Positions 43,156 through 54,193 are shown, counted from the stretch's first letter. The stretch: 64,000 bases of DNA from Ianthella basta (GCA_964019415.1 OZ025869.1:4590765-4654764); one strand, 5' to 3'. The notes: a model not told the origin generated them from the sequence alone. Translations and numbers: made by a program.

Positions 43156-43208
<53 letters not shown>
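43156..43208. repeat. (CA)n microsatellite
   Basis: About 26 CA units; the second copy is at 47408-47460. Confidence 0.95.
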
Positions 43209-43210
<2 letters not shown>

Positions 43211-43350
43211 GTGCTCAGGCACTCACACAACATACACACAGTTGAGTTGGAGAGACTCACTTGTTCATCTAATTCTAAAATTATAGTCTGTTACATCCCC
43301 TAAAAACACAAAACAGTTTAGCTAAGGCCTTTATCATTAGCTAAGTAATC

Positions 43351-43638
43351 ATGAAAACAGAAGAACCTACTCCCTGTGGCCCTACGCCAGCTCCTCCATC
43401 ATCAACATCATCCCAGCCAGTGGCTTCTGCACGTGCCGCCACCATCAGCACCTGCCGCCGTCATCAGCATGAGCAGCAGTGCATGCTTCTCCCATTGTCG
43501 CTGGGGATGGTCCTCTTCCTCTTTCTCGACACCGGCCTCCACCGCTGTACTCGCTAATGACTGGCATTCCCTTATCTAACTATCCAGAAGCTATATTCTC
43601 AGAGTTCGAACCAGTGGTTTTACTATCCACATCACACT
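43351..43638 (+). pseudogene. Pro-rich frame in duplication copy 1
   Basis: An ATG opens MKTEEPTPCGPTPAPPSSTS. A second frame further on reads PPPLYSLMTGIPLSNYPEAI then FSEFEPVVLLSTSH, identical in both copies of the unit. Joining the two needs a splice or a frame change not visible here, and the second frame is interrupted by a stop in copy 1 only. Confidence 0.3.
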
Positions 43639-43942
43639 AGATAGCAGCTGGTGGGGGTTCCCTAGCCAGAGGTGGCCAATGACCAGTCCTTGATGTTACT
43701 GTATAGGCTGAAGAGCGGCGAGGTTGATGTTCAGAAGGTGTCAACAAGGGTCACCCACGCATTATGGCACATTGTTGCCCACGCCTGTCCCCAACACCAG
43801 TAGTTGTGGGCCGGCGGTTACCTATGCCGGCGGTTACCTATGCCCGGGGGGCTCTGCAGAAGCTGCACAGAATGTACACCTTAAGATACAACTAGCTATG
43901 GTAACTCACTACAGTAATATAGTAATATCGCAGTGATTTCAG

Positions 43943-44055
43943 TCTTGGCCAAACACGATACATACGAGGCTTTGCGCTCGTATGTAGCCATCGATCGGGA
44001 AGATAACAAGCTCTTGGAACCACCTCTTGTTGAGGAAGAAAACATTTGTGCTTGA
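43943..44055 (+). CDS. Exon in duplication copy 1
   Basis: After the acceptor TGATTTCAG one frame reads LAKHDTYEALRSYVAIDRED then NKLLEPPLVEEENICA and a stop. Copy 2 (48219-48331) keeps the frame with three amino-acid changes. Soluble, charged, helical. No family recognised. Confidence 0.45.
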
Positions 44056-44674
44056 GCGACGAATGAAATCCATGCTCCGGACTCCACCCTTGCTATCAGA
44101 TGATCGCCATCACAGTAGCCCCATTGGCTTACTTTGCTGTGCGTCCTGTGCGCAAGCGACCACACACTCGGCGGATGGTATATGGGATATATCCGTTTTT
44201 CCCCGTGTATAGACATCTATAACCTGCATATAGTTTAGCTACTAGGTCTATGTAGAGATGTTTTACGTATTGTTAGGCATGGCGGTAGCTAGTATAGCTA
44301 TAGTCATAGCGTTGTTCCGAATTATGATATATAAAACAGCGAAAACAGGCGCCGTATATAGATACGTATATGCATGTGCATGCCAAAATACGGGTTGCAT
44401 TCCGTGCATGCAGGACTAACTTTACTATAGCTGCCCGGGCTGAGGCTGGTCTACTTGAAAGACTTCTAAACAACAGTATTAGTACGTGGCAACAAAGGAA
44501 TCAATATGCCCCAAATGCATGGCAGGGTGTGTAGCACATTGTGGGATGTAGCTGCATGGGTGGGCAATCTAGGATAAGCTATGGCGGCTGGGTGCAAGAT
44601 GTATTATTTCTGTTTGGATAGGCTATTATGCATGTTGCAGAGTTAGCTGTGATAAGGCTAAGATGCCAGAACAA

Positions 44675-44692
44675 GGGGGGGGGGGGGGGGCT
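44675..44692 (+). repeat. Poly-G run, 18 bases
   Basis: Uninterrupted G run; 19 bases at 49038-49056 in the second copy. Such runs can form G-quadruplexes and are prone to length change. Confidence 0.95.
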
Positions 44693-44998
44693 AAAATTAT
44701 ATTGCCATTTTGCTTATATGTTAAATTGAGTTCCCCATGCATGCACATGCAGGGAATTTAATAAGATTATAACATATATATAAGGTGGGATGTCACCATA
44801 TATCTCATCTACAATGGTGTGCAAGGCCATGCATCTTCTATGTACAATGTGTAAACATTAGTTAGTACATGCAGTCTATAAAAGTATATTATAGTAAATG
44901 TTAATGCAAACTGCAATGTTTTATAATAATATGCATATACAATATAAATATATAATGCATGTCTATATACAAGTGGTTATAATTCTCATATACTGCAG

Positions 44999-45208
44999 GA
45001 GAAACTCCATGAACTAAATACCACCCTATCAAATACACAGAAGCAAAACATTGTGCGGGGCAATCCTTTGCCCCGCAGAATTATGGAAGAAGAGCTGCAG
45101 CTGCTGCGAATGCAGCAGCTGCAGCTTGATGAAGAGACTCGTGAACAGCTGCAGCAGCTGCAGCACCAGCAAACACAGCAGCCACAACAGCACCAGCAGC
45201 AGCAGTAA
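44999..45208 (+). CDS. 3' exon of a polyglutamine protein, copy 1
   Basis: After the acceptor ATACTGCAG, 69 codons read EKLHELNTTLSNTQKQNIVR, GNPLPRRIMEEELQLLRMQQ, LQLDEETREQLQQLQHQQTQ and a Q-rich end before TAA. The first part is a likely coiled coil. The Q codons are mostly CAG with CAA interruptions. Copy 2 at 49367 is 18 codons longer through added QQHQQTQQP units. Upstream exons may be those at 43943, but no junction is proven. Confidence 0.55.
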   Translation, partial: EKLHELNTTLSNTQKQNIVRGNPLPRRIMEEELQLLRMQQLQLDEETREQLQQLQHQQTQQPQQHQQQQ

Positions 45209-45658
45209 CACTATGCAGGATAGGATATATAATATAATATAATATAATTATTGACCATGCATGATTTTCTAATTACAATGACAAAACATTCTTATATAAA
45301 ATTTGAATAATTATTATAAACTTTGGGTTTTTACATTGATATACATACATTTTAACTTTGACTTGGCGTAAGTAGTCTCGATTATATAACATTCACCCAG
45401 TAAAATGGCAAATATATTGTAAATTCTTATAGGATAGCACAATGTATACAGTGTATTCATGCAATTCCATGCAACAGTCTTTGCTGTTTACCTGCCCTGT
45501 ACACACTTGATTTCAATTATCAACACACCGAAGTGGCTAGTCTGCAATTCAATTGCCCTCTCCCTCAGGGCTCAGTCCTTGGGTATTCATAAGTAAAAAT
45601 AGTGCTAGACAGCCAGTTCTTGTGTTTTGTTGTGTGGTGAGATTCCCTATTTAGCAAG

Positions 45659-46550
45659 ATGGGAAATAGTGCAGCAGACCTACACAAAAGAGAAAGTGAT
45701 GAGTCAGAGTCCGAAGAAGAAAGTGAGAAACAATACAAGGTACATTATGTGTTATTGACAAGCAGATGGCACTGAACCTGCTTCCTATAGATTACTTATT
45801 TGCATGTCTTTTAAGTGAGTGAAAGGAGGTCCTCACTTCATATCCTATGATGATAAAATGACCCCATATTTCTTGTTCCAAACATTGTCTCATGACTTGT
45901 TGCTAACATATGTTCTTGTTTCCTACTTACAGGGTTGTATCAACCAGCCTATTGCAAAGGTTGAGAAAGGTGGCCCTAGCCATGGTAGCCAAAGGTGGCA
46001 GAAGTAGTCCATCTGCAACTGTGCACAAAATGCTGTGCCGCTGTCATCTAATGGCACACCCTCACGTCACACCACATTGTCACCTCACACCACACCCTCA
46101 CATTGCACCACTCCTTCACCTTGCACCTCTTACAGCACACCCTTGTCGCACTGCACACAATCCCCTTGTCCCACACCTTCACCTTATCCCACACCCTCCC
46201 CTACACCATCACCTTACTTCTCACTTCCATATCAACCTACATGTTCCAGTCACACCACACCCTCACCTCAAACCATGCCCTCACCTTACAGCAATCCCTT
46301 GCCTTACCCCACACCCTCCCCTTATCACTCACCCTCCCCACATCCCACACCCTCCACACATCCCACACACTCATCTCATCTCATCCCACACACTCATCCT
46401 ACTTCACACCAATTCACCCCACATCCTCACCCCTACCCTACAGCATTTCATGTCTCCACACCCTTACCTTATGCACCATCCCACCACCTACCTGTAAGGC
46501 GTTTCCGCCGTTACCGTAGATGGTATTCTCCCTTTTCACCTTATTACTGA
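45659..46550 (+). pseudogene. Two-exon gene with Thr/Pro/Ser repeat domain, split by an in-frame TAG
   Basis: Exon 1 (45659-45739) reads MGNSAADLHKRESDESESEE and ESEKQYK, ending at AAG/GTACAT. Exon 2 begins at 45933 (acceptor CTACTTACAG) with GCINQPIAKVEKGGPSHGSQ and RWQK, then a TAG at 46005. The same frame continues with SICNCAQNAVPLSSNGTPSR and about 170 residues of TPSP-rich sequence, ending VRRFRRYRRWYSPFSPYY and a stop at 46550. Because the phase is kept across the TAG and the far end has a distinctive basic-aromatic tail, the two parts were probably one protein. The TAG may be a mutation, a read error or a readthrough site. An acidic start, low-complexity middle and Arg/Tyr tail suggest a disordered protein. 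Confidence 0.5.
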
Positions 46551-46919
46551 CTTTATTCTCTTTCTGCTTCAAGCTGTGTTTATTGTATAGTATATTGTTA
46601 CTTGTGCAACATAAAGAAATTTTTCACCATTCATTTTATTGACTACATCTGGACTACATTATAGTTTTCGCTTTATATCGCTTTGATCTTAATGTATGTA
46701 TGCATGAGAAAATTTGATTTCAATTATTGCTGAATTCAGTGTGTATTATACATGGGCATAGCCAGGAGTCTGGGGGGGAGGGGCTTATAGGGTGCACTCC
46801 ACCTATAGATACTAAGGATTAAAAAATGTACATTATCTATGGCCAGAGTCAGGAGGGGATGGGGGATGGGAAGGTGCATGTACATTCCTCCAACCCTACA
46901 CTAGCTCTTTAATTAACAG

Positions 46920-47050
46920 GGCTTGATGATGTACAGATTGGTATTCCTGCACCCAACATGGTTGATGTCCAGGGCAGCAAGCAATATGTCCTGGTCTTCC
47001 GCACCTCTGTAACTTGTGCTGGTGGGAGTTTGTACCAGCAGCTATATAGA
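46920..47050 (+). CDS. Possible exon, weakly PX-domain-like
   Basis: After the acceptor AATTAACAG the frame reads LDDVQIGIPAPNMVDVQGSK, QYVLVFRTSVTCAGGSLYQQ and LYR before running into a CA repeat. The I-x-I-P start, K-Y-V strand and R near the end recall the first part of a phosphoinositide-binding PX domain, but no donor is obvious and the match is weak. Confidence 0.25.
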
Positions 47051-47078
47051 ACACACATATACATGCACTGTATACACA

Positions 47079-47113
<35 letters not shown>

Positions 47114-47123
47114 ACACACACAT

Positions 47124-47157
<34 letters not shown>
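47079..47157. repeat. (CA)n microsatellite, interrupted
   Basis: Three CA blocks separated by single changes. Confidence 0.95.
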
Positions 47158-47159
<2 letters not shown>

Positions 47160-47403
47160 CTATCATACACTCACATACACAATGCTTGTCACCGTCAAGG
47201 TCATGGGGTCAAAGGTGTGCACACACACTAGTCTTTGAACTTGGGTGATGGTTGCAGTTGAGGAGAAGAATGGATAGTTGAATTAAGGTCAATTCATTGA
47301 ATGAATAAAGCAAGGAGCTGCAGACAGTTCCTGGTAGCCCAGGGAACTGTTTCGGCCTAATTGGGCCTCTTCAGTGCAGCACACCTGAATATGCAAATGA
47401 CCC

Positions 47404-47407
<4 letters not shown>

Positions 47408-47460
<53 letters not shown>
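47408..47460. repeat. (CA)n microsatellite
   Basis: Second copy of the repeat at 43156. Confidence 0.95.
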
Positions 47461-47462
<2 letters not shown>

Positions 47463-48218
47463 GTGCTCAGGCACTCACACAACATACACACAGTTGAGTT
47501 GGAGAGACTCACTTGTTCATCTAATTCTAAAATTATAGTCTGTTACATCCCCTAAAAACACAAAACAGTTTAGCTAAGACCTTTACCATTAGCTAAGTAA
47601 TCATGAACACAGAAGAACCTACTCCCTGTGGCCCTACGCCAGCTCCTCCATCATCAACATCATCCCAGCCAGTGGCTTCTGCATGTGCCGCCACCATCAG
47701 CACCTGTCGCCGTCATCGGCACAAGTAGCAGTGCATGCTTCTCCCATTGTCGCTGGGGATGGTCCTCTTCCTCTTTCTCGACGCCAGCCTCCACCGCTGT
47801 ACTCGCTAATGACCGGCATTCCCTTATCTAACTATCCAGAAGCTATATTCTCAGAGTTCGAACCGGTGGTTTTACTATCCACATCACACTAGATAGCAGC
47901 TGGTGGGGGTTCCCTAGCCAGAGGTGGCAAATGACCAGTCCTTGATGTTGCTATATAGGCTGAAGAGCAGCGAGGTTGATGTTCAGAAGGTGTCAACAAG
48001 GGTCACCCATGCATTATGGCACATTGTTGCCCACGCCTGTCCCCAACACCAGTAGTTGTGGGCCGGCGGTTACCTATGGCTGGTAACTCGTAGGAGTAGA
48101 ATGCAATTATGACCGCCGCCCGGGGGGCTCTGCAGAAGCTGCACAGAATGTACACCTTAAGATACAACTAGCTATGGTAACTCACTACAGTAATATAGTA
48201 ATATTGCAGTGATTTCAG

Positions 48219-48331
48219 TCTTGGCCAAACACGATACATACGAGGCTTTGCGCTTGTATGTATCCATCGATCAGGAAGATAACAAGCTCTTGGAACCACC
48301 TCTTGTTGAGGAAGAAAACATTTGTGCTTGA
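48219..48331 (+). CDS. Exon in duplication copy 2
   Basis: Relative of 43943-44055, reading LAKHDTYEALRLYVSIDQED and then the same tail. Three amino-acid changes, no stop. Confidence 0.45.
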
Positions 48332-49037
48332 GCGACGAATGAAATCCACGCTCCGGACTCCACCCTTGCTATCAGATGATCGCCATCACAGTAGCCCCAT
48401 TGGCTTATTTTGCCGTGCATCCTGTGTGCAAGCGACCACACGCTCGGCAGATGGTATATGGGATATATCCGTTTTTCTCCGCGTATAGACGTCTATAACC
48501 TCATGCATGCATATGGAGATGGTGCAACAAGAGAAAGTAAGCTATAGCTAGCCCTATGCACTATAGCTAGTTCCTGCCACTTTACCACTTCAGCAGTTTA
48601 GCTACTAGGTCTATGTAGAGATGTTTTACGTATTGTTAGGCATGGCGGTAGCTAGTATAGCTATAGTCATAGCGTTGTTCCGAATTATGATATATAAAAC
48701 AGCGAAAACAGGCACCGTATATAGATACGTATATGCATGTGCATGCCGAAATACGGGTTGCATTCTGTGCATGCAGGACTAACTTTACTATAGCTGCCCG
48801 GGCTGAGGCTGGTCTACTTGAAAGACTTCTAAACAACAGTATTAGTACGTGGCAACAAAGGAATCAATATGCCCCAAATGCATGGCAGGGTGTGTAGCAC
48901 ATTGTGGGATGTAGCTACATGGGTGGGCAATCTAGGATAAGCTGTGGTGGCTGGGTGCAAGATGTATTATTTCTGTTTGGATAGGCTATTATGCATGTTG
49001 CAGAGTTAGCTGTGATAAGGCTAAGATGCCAGAACAA

Positions 49038-49056
49038 GGGGGGGGGGGGGGGGGGG
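49038..49056 (+). repeat. Poly-G run, 19 bases
   Basis: Counterpart of 44675-44692. Confidence 0.95.
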
Positions 49057-49366
49057 CTAAAATTATATTGCTGTTTTGCTTATATGTTAAATTGAGTTCC
49101 CCATGCATGCACATGCAGGGAATTTAATAAGATTATAACATATATATATAAGGTGGGATGTCACCATATATCTCATCTACAATGGTGCATGAGCAAGGCC
49201 ATGCATCTTATATGTACAATGTGTATTAGTTAGTACATGCAGTCTATAAAAGTATATTATAGTAAATGTTAATGCAAACTGCAATGTTTTATAATAATGT
49301 GCATATACAATATAAATATATAATGCATGTCTATATACAAGTGGTTATAATTCTCATATACTGCAG

Positions 49367-49630
49367 GAGAAACTCCATGAACTAAATACCACCCTATCAA
49401 ATACACAGAAGCAAAACATTGTGTGGGGCAATCCTTTGCCCCGCAGAATTATGGAAGAAGAGCTGCAGCTGCTGCATTCGCAGCAGCTGCAGCTTGATGA
49501 AGAGACTCGTGAACAGCTGCAGCCGCAGCACCAGCAACAGCAGGCTCAGCAGCCGCAACAACATCAGCAGACTCAGCAGCCGCAACAACATCAGCAGACT
49601 CAGCAGCCGCAACAACATCAGCAGCAGTAA
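49367..49630 (+). CDS. 3' exon of a polyglutamine protein, copy 2 (expanded)
   Basis: Same exon as 44999-45208. The start EKLHELNTTLSNTQKQNIVW and the block IMEEELQLLHSQQLQLDEET are kept. The Q-rich end has grown by a 27-base unit coding QQPQQHQQT, present three times at 49550-49625. Length is 87 codons before TAA. CAA and CAG codons alternate, which points to unequal exchange of the 27-base unit rather than simple CAG slippage. Confidence 0.55.
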   Translation, partial: EKLHELNTTLSNTQKQNIVWGNPLPRRIMEEELQLLHSQQLQLDEETREQLQPQHQQQQAQQPQQHQQTQQPQQHQQTQQPQQHQQQ

Positions 49631-49790
49631 CACTATGCAGGATAGGATATATAATATAATATAATATAATTATTGACCATGCATGATTTTCTAATTATAA
49701 TGACAAAACATTCTTATATAAAATTTGAATAATTATTATAAACTTTGGGTTTTTACATTGATATACATACATTTTAACTTTGAATTAGCG

Positions 49791-50441
49791 TAAGTAGTCT
49801 CGTCCCCAGCCCCACTTCCGCAAAAATGGCTGCCGCCCACGAAAAGTGGGTCTGGCACATTTCGCCGCATTTATTGGTCTTGCTGACTCAGCATTACCAG
49901 GATCCTGGAGAGCCAATCAGATTGCTAGACAGTATTATATTGTGAATACCAACGCTATAATAATTGTAATGTGTGCACCGATGCTGAAAGTGGATGGCAT
50001 TGGCCCTTAGTTCCTTGTCTGAGAATCGCGGTGAACGTGCCCTTCATCCAGCAGGCAATTTTCAAGAGCATAGGGAGCTTGGGTACAACACGCCTATGCC
50101 CGGTCAAGTGGAAGCAGTTCTTCAATTCGTCAGTGGACGAGATACGTACCTTCATTTTGCTACCTACTGGAAGTGGTGTCTACCGTGATTCCCAGATGAG
50201 GAACTAAGCGCCAATGCCATCCACTTTTAACGCGTGGCCCAATGGTGCATACATTACAATTATTATTAATATAATTATGTTATTCACAATATAATACTGT
50301 CTAGCAATCTGATTGGCTCTCCAGGATCCTGGTAATGCTGAGTCAGCAAGACCAAGAAATGCGGTGAAATGTGCCAGACCCACTTTTCACGGGCGGCAGC
50401 CATTTTTGCGGAAGTGGGGCTGGGGACGAGACTATAGCATA
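49791..50441. mobile_element. Foldback element with long inverted arms
   Basis: The ends TAGTCTCGTCCCCAGCCCCA and complement are followed by arms that stay paired for well over 200 bases on each side (to about 50034 and 50184), and the middle keeps weak mirror symmetry, so nearly the whole 650-base element is one hairpin. No coding frame matters. Its family is unknown; long palindromes of this type are non-autonomous DNA elements. Confidence 0.85.
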
Positions 50442-50665
50442 AGCTGCCAATTATCAACCACTTGTCGTACCTTGGAGCGTAACTGCGTGCAGAGATAACA
50501 AATGCAAATGATGTGAAGACTTTCAAGAAGCTATTTCTGTCTCACTGCCAGAAATGACAATATTAGGACCATTCATTGTTGCATGTGCTGTTGTTGAATA
50601 AACTAGAATGAACCTGAGCAATTGAACACTATTTCATTATTATACTTATGTGTGTACATGTATGT

Positions 50666-50670
<5 letters not shown>

Positions 50671-50696
<26 letters not shown>
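50671..50696. repeat. (TA)n microsatellite
   Basis: About 13 TA units; a shorter one lies at 51020-51037. Confidence 0.95.
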
Positions 50697-50698
<2 letters not shown>

Positions 50699-50950
50699 CG
50701 CCAGCTACCTCGTCAGGTGGGGCTCGTTCACGGCTGTTTTTCACGTAACCTTTAGTTTGAAATGGAAGTTGGAGTTTTGGGCATTATGTCATCGATCCTT
50801 TGCCACACACGTAGCGACCGTGTATGTTTCATCCCCTTTTCAAGCACAGGCAGTGAAAAAACAGAAGTTTTGCAGCGAAAACGGGAGTGACGGAAGAACA
50901 GAACAATGTCTTAACTTTGTTTTCTTGTTGTATCTGGGACTGTACAATTT

Positions 50951-50985
50951 TTAGGGGCTGCCGCAGGCAGCCCCTATATTGTTTT
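50951..50985. repeat. Short GC hairpin
   Basis: AGGGGCTGCC and GGCAGCCCCT pair perfectly around GCA. It resembles the second stem of the double-hairpin module, without the first. Confidence 0.5.
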
Positions 50986-51039
50986 CAAATTGACGTTTTC
51001 ATATGGCTTCATGTTACGGATATATATATATATATAATA

Positions 51040-51655
51040 CGCCAACCTACGGTTGTACGTCAATACTTACATTTATATTGAATGTATTGGGCGAAGTATT
51101 GGGTATAGGGAATTTATATTGTCGGCCATTTTATTCGGCCGGAAGTGGACCGTGTGCGAGGCCAAGGGACTTTGAAAACCGGCTTCCAAACGCCGTTTTA
51201 GCGAACTTTGGACGTTCTCTTCCGCCTCTGATCCTGGAACAGACTCCTACAGCACTTCTGGTCGACGGGCAAAGACACAGCTTCGAGACAGCGCCCAACA
51301 GGTCATCGACTTCGCCCCGCGCCTTCTTCGATAATGGCCGCGCCGCCTCGGAGGACTTCACTCCGCCGCCTGGAACACATGACAGGAGTAACGTAGAAAC
51401 TGGTGAACGCCGTGATATGTAGACGCTAACGTTCTTCAACTGTTTCTAGCGTTGAAAAGCTTAACTCGCACGGTTGCCCTTTTAAATGCTTTTCAGAACC
51501 TGGCCCACGCGTACTGCGCTGTAGCAAACGTACGTAGCTTTTGCCACCACAGACCACTAGCTACTCTGGCGACTGTGGGTTCCTTGGTACATTATGTTTC
51601 TGTAATTACTCACTGTAAATGCACGTGCTATAAGCATTCATGTGTCTGTCTGCCG
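51040..51655 (+). repeat. Duplicated gene 5' region, copy 2
   Basis: Counterpart of 3943-4555, same orientation, nearly 47 kb away. Confidence 0.8.
51333..51640 (+). pseudogene. Frameshifted copy of the small gene at 4226
   Basis: The ATG, the FTPPPGTHDRSNVET block and both splice sites (CTG/GTGAACGCC; TTTCTAG) remain, and the second exon reads ALKSLTRTVALLNAFQNLAH. One base is missing just after ATGGCCGCG, so translation from this start would end after about 20 residues. Confidence 0.5.
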
Positions 51656-51662
51656 GACATTT

Positions 51663-51703
51663 CTCTGTGCATGTGTTGTGGGTTTGTGTGTGTGTGGTGT
51701 GTG

Positions 51704-51734
<31 letters not shown>

Positions 51735-51758
51735 TTGTGGTGTGTGTGTGTGTATGTG

Positions 51759-51791
<33 letters not shown>

Positions 51792-51896
51792 GTGTGTGTG
51801 TGTGTGTGTGTATGTGGTGTGTGTGTGGTGTGTGTGTGCATGTGGTGTGTGTGGTGCGTGTGTGCATGTGGTGTGTGTGGTGTGTGTGTGCGTGTG

Positions 51897-51969
<73 letters not shown>

Positions 51970-51970
51970 T
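51663..51970. repeat. Long GT-rich satellite
   Basis: About 300 bases of (GT)n broken by regular GTGGTGTG and GTATGTG insertions. The long frames across it on both strands are meaningless. Confidence 0.97.
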
Positions 51971-52004
51971 CATGTGTCTTGTGATAGTGGTGTGTGTGTG
52001 TGGG

Positions 52005-52050
52005 GCGGCAGCCCCACGAGTTTTTAACTCGAAATACTTGTTTCTGTATG
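52005..52050 (-). repeat. Double-hairpin short repeat, copy 3
   Basis: The minus strand reads GAAACAAGTATTTCGAGTTA, then AAAACTCGTGGGGCTGCCGC and CCCA. Both stems are intact. Confidence 0.6.
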
Positions 52051-53950
52051 CACCAGAATGTTTCTAAGATGACGGTCTTAGCTACGTAACTAGCTATAGT
52101 AACATATTACGGTTTGCGCAGCAGTTTGGTGCGGCATGACTGCCCGATTAGCTTGCATGGCAGGTCTGTCTAATCCTTTCGATTTTGCTTTTGCGTGCAT
52201 TCCTATGGCTATTCAGCTGGAAGAATCGATATCGAAGAGAAAGCAGATCACGCACAGGTCGCCAGGCTTCATTCACGCATTCGAACAAAGACTGGTACAG
52301 CACAGCTAGCTAGCATAACATAACAACTCGATCATTACAATGAAACGCTAATTGTGCTAAGTTGGCACGAAGACAGTCGAATGAAAGATGTCAGTCTTCC
52401 TCAAGGCGAGGCTCACAAAGGTTTTCGGCAATGGATATGATTGAAACACACATACAGTATGTAGCTATTACGATATTCTTTGCCCTTGCCTCTGAAAAAG
52501 GAACAGCATCATACCACTGCTCTACAATAGCTTGCAAGCTACTGTTTCAGTGTGATGTGGAAAGCCGCTCCATGTTTGATGCCCCCAATGCTAGTTGGCT
52601 AGCAGCTAGCTAGCTAGCTAACTTTGCGTGTTTAAAAATAGCTGCATTTGATACATCAAAAAAATAGTACAAGAAAGTGGACAATTGCAACACGGAACAC
52701 ATTACCTTGTAGTGATATACGCTGAAGGAGACGTCTGGGAAAACTTCTATTGAGGAGATACAGCTAGCTGTATGGAAGACCTGTCACTCACAAAGTTAGC
52801 GTATTAGGCAAGTATCCTAAGAGATAGATCCCAATTAACCAGTTTACAGAGTTCTGGTGGCGATGCGGACAGCAGCTACACATGCTTCCACTGCCAAAAA
52901 CCATTGTGCGCTTTGTCTCGAGGAAGACTGACAGCTTCTGTTCGACTGCTAAAATTTAATATATATCTTCTTGACAACTTAGCACATTCCCATTCCAAAC
53001 TTAAAGTTCCAAATCATACGATTGGAACACCCGTGCGCTCAGGCGCCCCAAAAATGGCTATTGGACGCAAACCTTGAGAATGTTCGCTGGGAGCAAGTTT
53101 AAACACTGGTTTCAGCGAACAAAAAGCGGGCAAATTACCTAACTACTGTTCGGTCAGCGATCACACGAAAGGATATGGCGAATTTCAGCGAACACAAACG
53201 TCGACTTAGCTAGCTTAGTAACTACCACCCATTCATCGATTGCAGCCACAATCTCGGCGTCGGCAGAGAGACAGGGCTCTGCACGGCCATAACCTGGGCA
53301 AACTGAAGTTAGTCTACAACTTTGGAGTGCACACCAGCGAGAAAGGCTGCCCAACATGTACAAGCAACTGCCCGGAGGGAAGATGAGCAGTTACCAACTA
53401 GCTTCTACACATGGCCTAACACTCACCACCTTGGAGCCTCTCCACAACAGTGTGCAGGTGCAGCCTGCTCCTTCACACTTGTGCTCAATGGGTCAGCTGT
53501 GCTGTGCTGTTTGTAGCTAGCTGTGCCTGTCCTGCTAGCTACCTAGCCAGCTAGCTCCACTACTTTCTATTACTTGGCATGCACTTCACTAATCTCGCTC
53601 AGGCTCGCCCCCATGATGTTGAATATTTGCCTAGTAATGTGTTCATACAAGACGCATGCACGTTTACTCTTCGCTGGGTTGCGTAGCTACAATTTCTTGT
53701 AAAGAAGCCATGCACTGAAATAAGTGATCTCAGATAATCAGTGACCTCAGGCTGAAGATACTCACCTTAGTCCAATCCATATAGCTCGCATCCAGACAAT
53801 TTAGTTCAACACATGCATGACAACACATTGCACTGAGCATGCTCAGTAGAACTTGTCTAGCTATATGAATATCTATAGGAATGTGCTCATTATCAATGTG
53901 ATGAGGAAGTTCAATACTTGACCTTTCCTAACAGTATAACAATTAGTCCA
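52051..53950. other. No supported gene
   Basis: Several frames of 60-85 codons exist on both strands, but I found no motif and no consistent splice pairs. The region is rich in tagctagc words. Confidence 0.4.
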
Positions 53951-53954
53951 TCCA

Positions 53955-54150
53955 AAGTATGCTTCATGTAGACAACAAGGTGAGCACTAACCAAATACAC
54001 AGTGTGTGTATTCCATTAGGCCAATACAAAGCTTGCTTCATGTAGACAATGAAGTGAGCACTAATGCTAAGGCTAATCTAAAGTCTGCTTCATGTAGACA
54101 ACGAGGTGAGCACTAATGGAATACACATAGTGTGAATTCCGTTAGGCCAA
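53955..54150. repeat. Three imperfect tandem units of about 70 bp
   Basis: Each contains GCTTCATGTAGACAA followed by GAGGTGAGCACTAA. Units differ by indels. Confidence 0.75.
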
Positions 54151-54185
54151 TAGTCCCATATGGTAAATTAAAATGGGCAGTCAAG

Positions 54186-54193
54186 TATATAAG
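54186..54193 (+). promoter_or_regulatory. TATA box
   Basis: TATATAAG lies 56 bases before the ATG at 54242, a normal distance for a TATA promoter with a short leader. Confidence 0.45.

Larger units (their letters stand above)
43104..45380 (+). repeat. 2.3-kb duplicated unit, copy 1
   Basis: Direct copy of 47354-49802. It starts at GGCCTAATTGGGCCTCTTCA and ends at GTAAGTAGTCTCG. The unit includes a CA microsatellite, Pro-rich frames, the exons at 43943 and 44999, and an 18-base poly-G run. Confidence 0.95.
47354..49802 (+). repeat. 2.4-kb duplicated unit, copy 2
   Basis: Nearly identical to 43104-45380 by eye. It has about 80 extra bases near 48505-48590, 40 extra near 48080, a longer poly-G run and a longer Q-coding repeat. 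Its right edge coincides with the left end of the foldback element at 49791. Confidence 0.95.

Noticed and set aside
46035-46550. Three overlapping Pro/His/Ser-rich frames as three genes
   Set aside because: Low-complexity CACACCCTC-type sequence opens all plus frames; only the frame in phase with exon 2 and ending in the Arg/Tyr tail was kept.
43104-49802. Assembly artefact instead of a real duplication
   Set aside because: The copies differ by indels, substitutions and an expanded tract, and different DNA lies between them, so simple misassembly is unlikely, though long reads should confirm it.
50951-50985. Rho-independent terminator
   Set aside because: It has the shape of one, but this is animal DNA. 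It is probably a fragment of the hairpin module.
51663-51970. Long Cys/Val- or His/Thr-rich frames on both strands
   Set aside because: They are translations of the GT/CA satellite.
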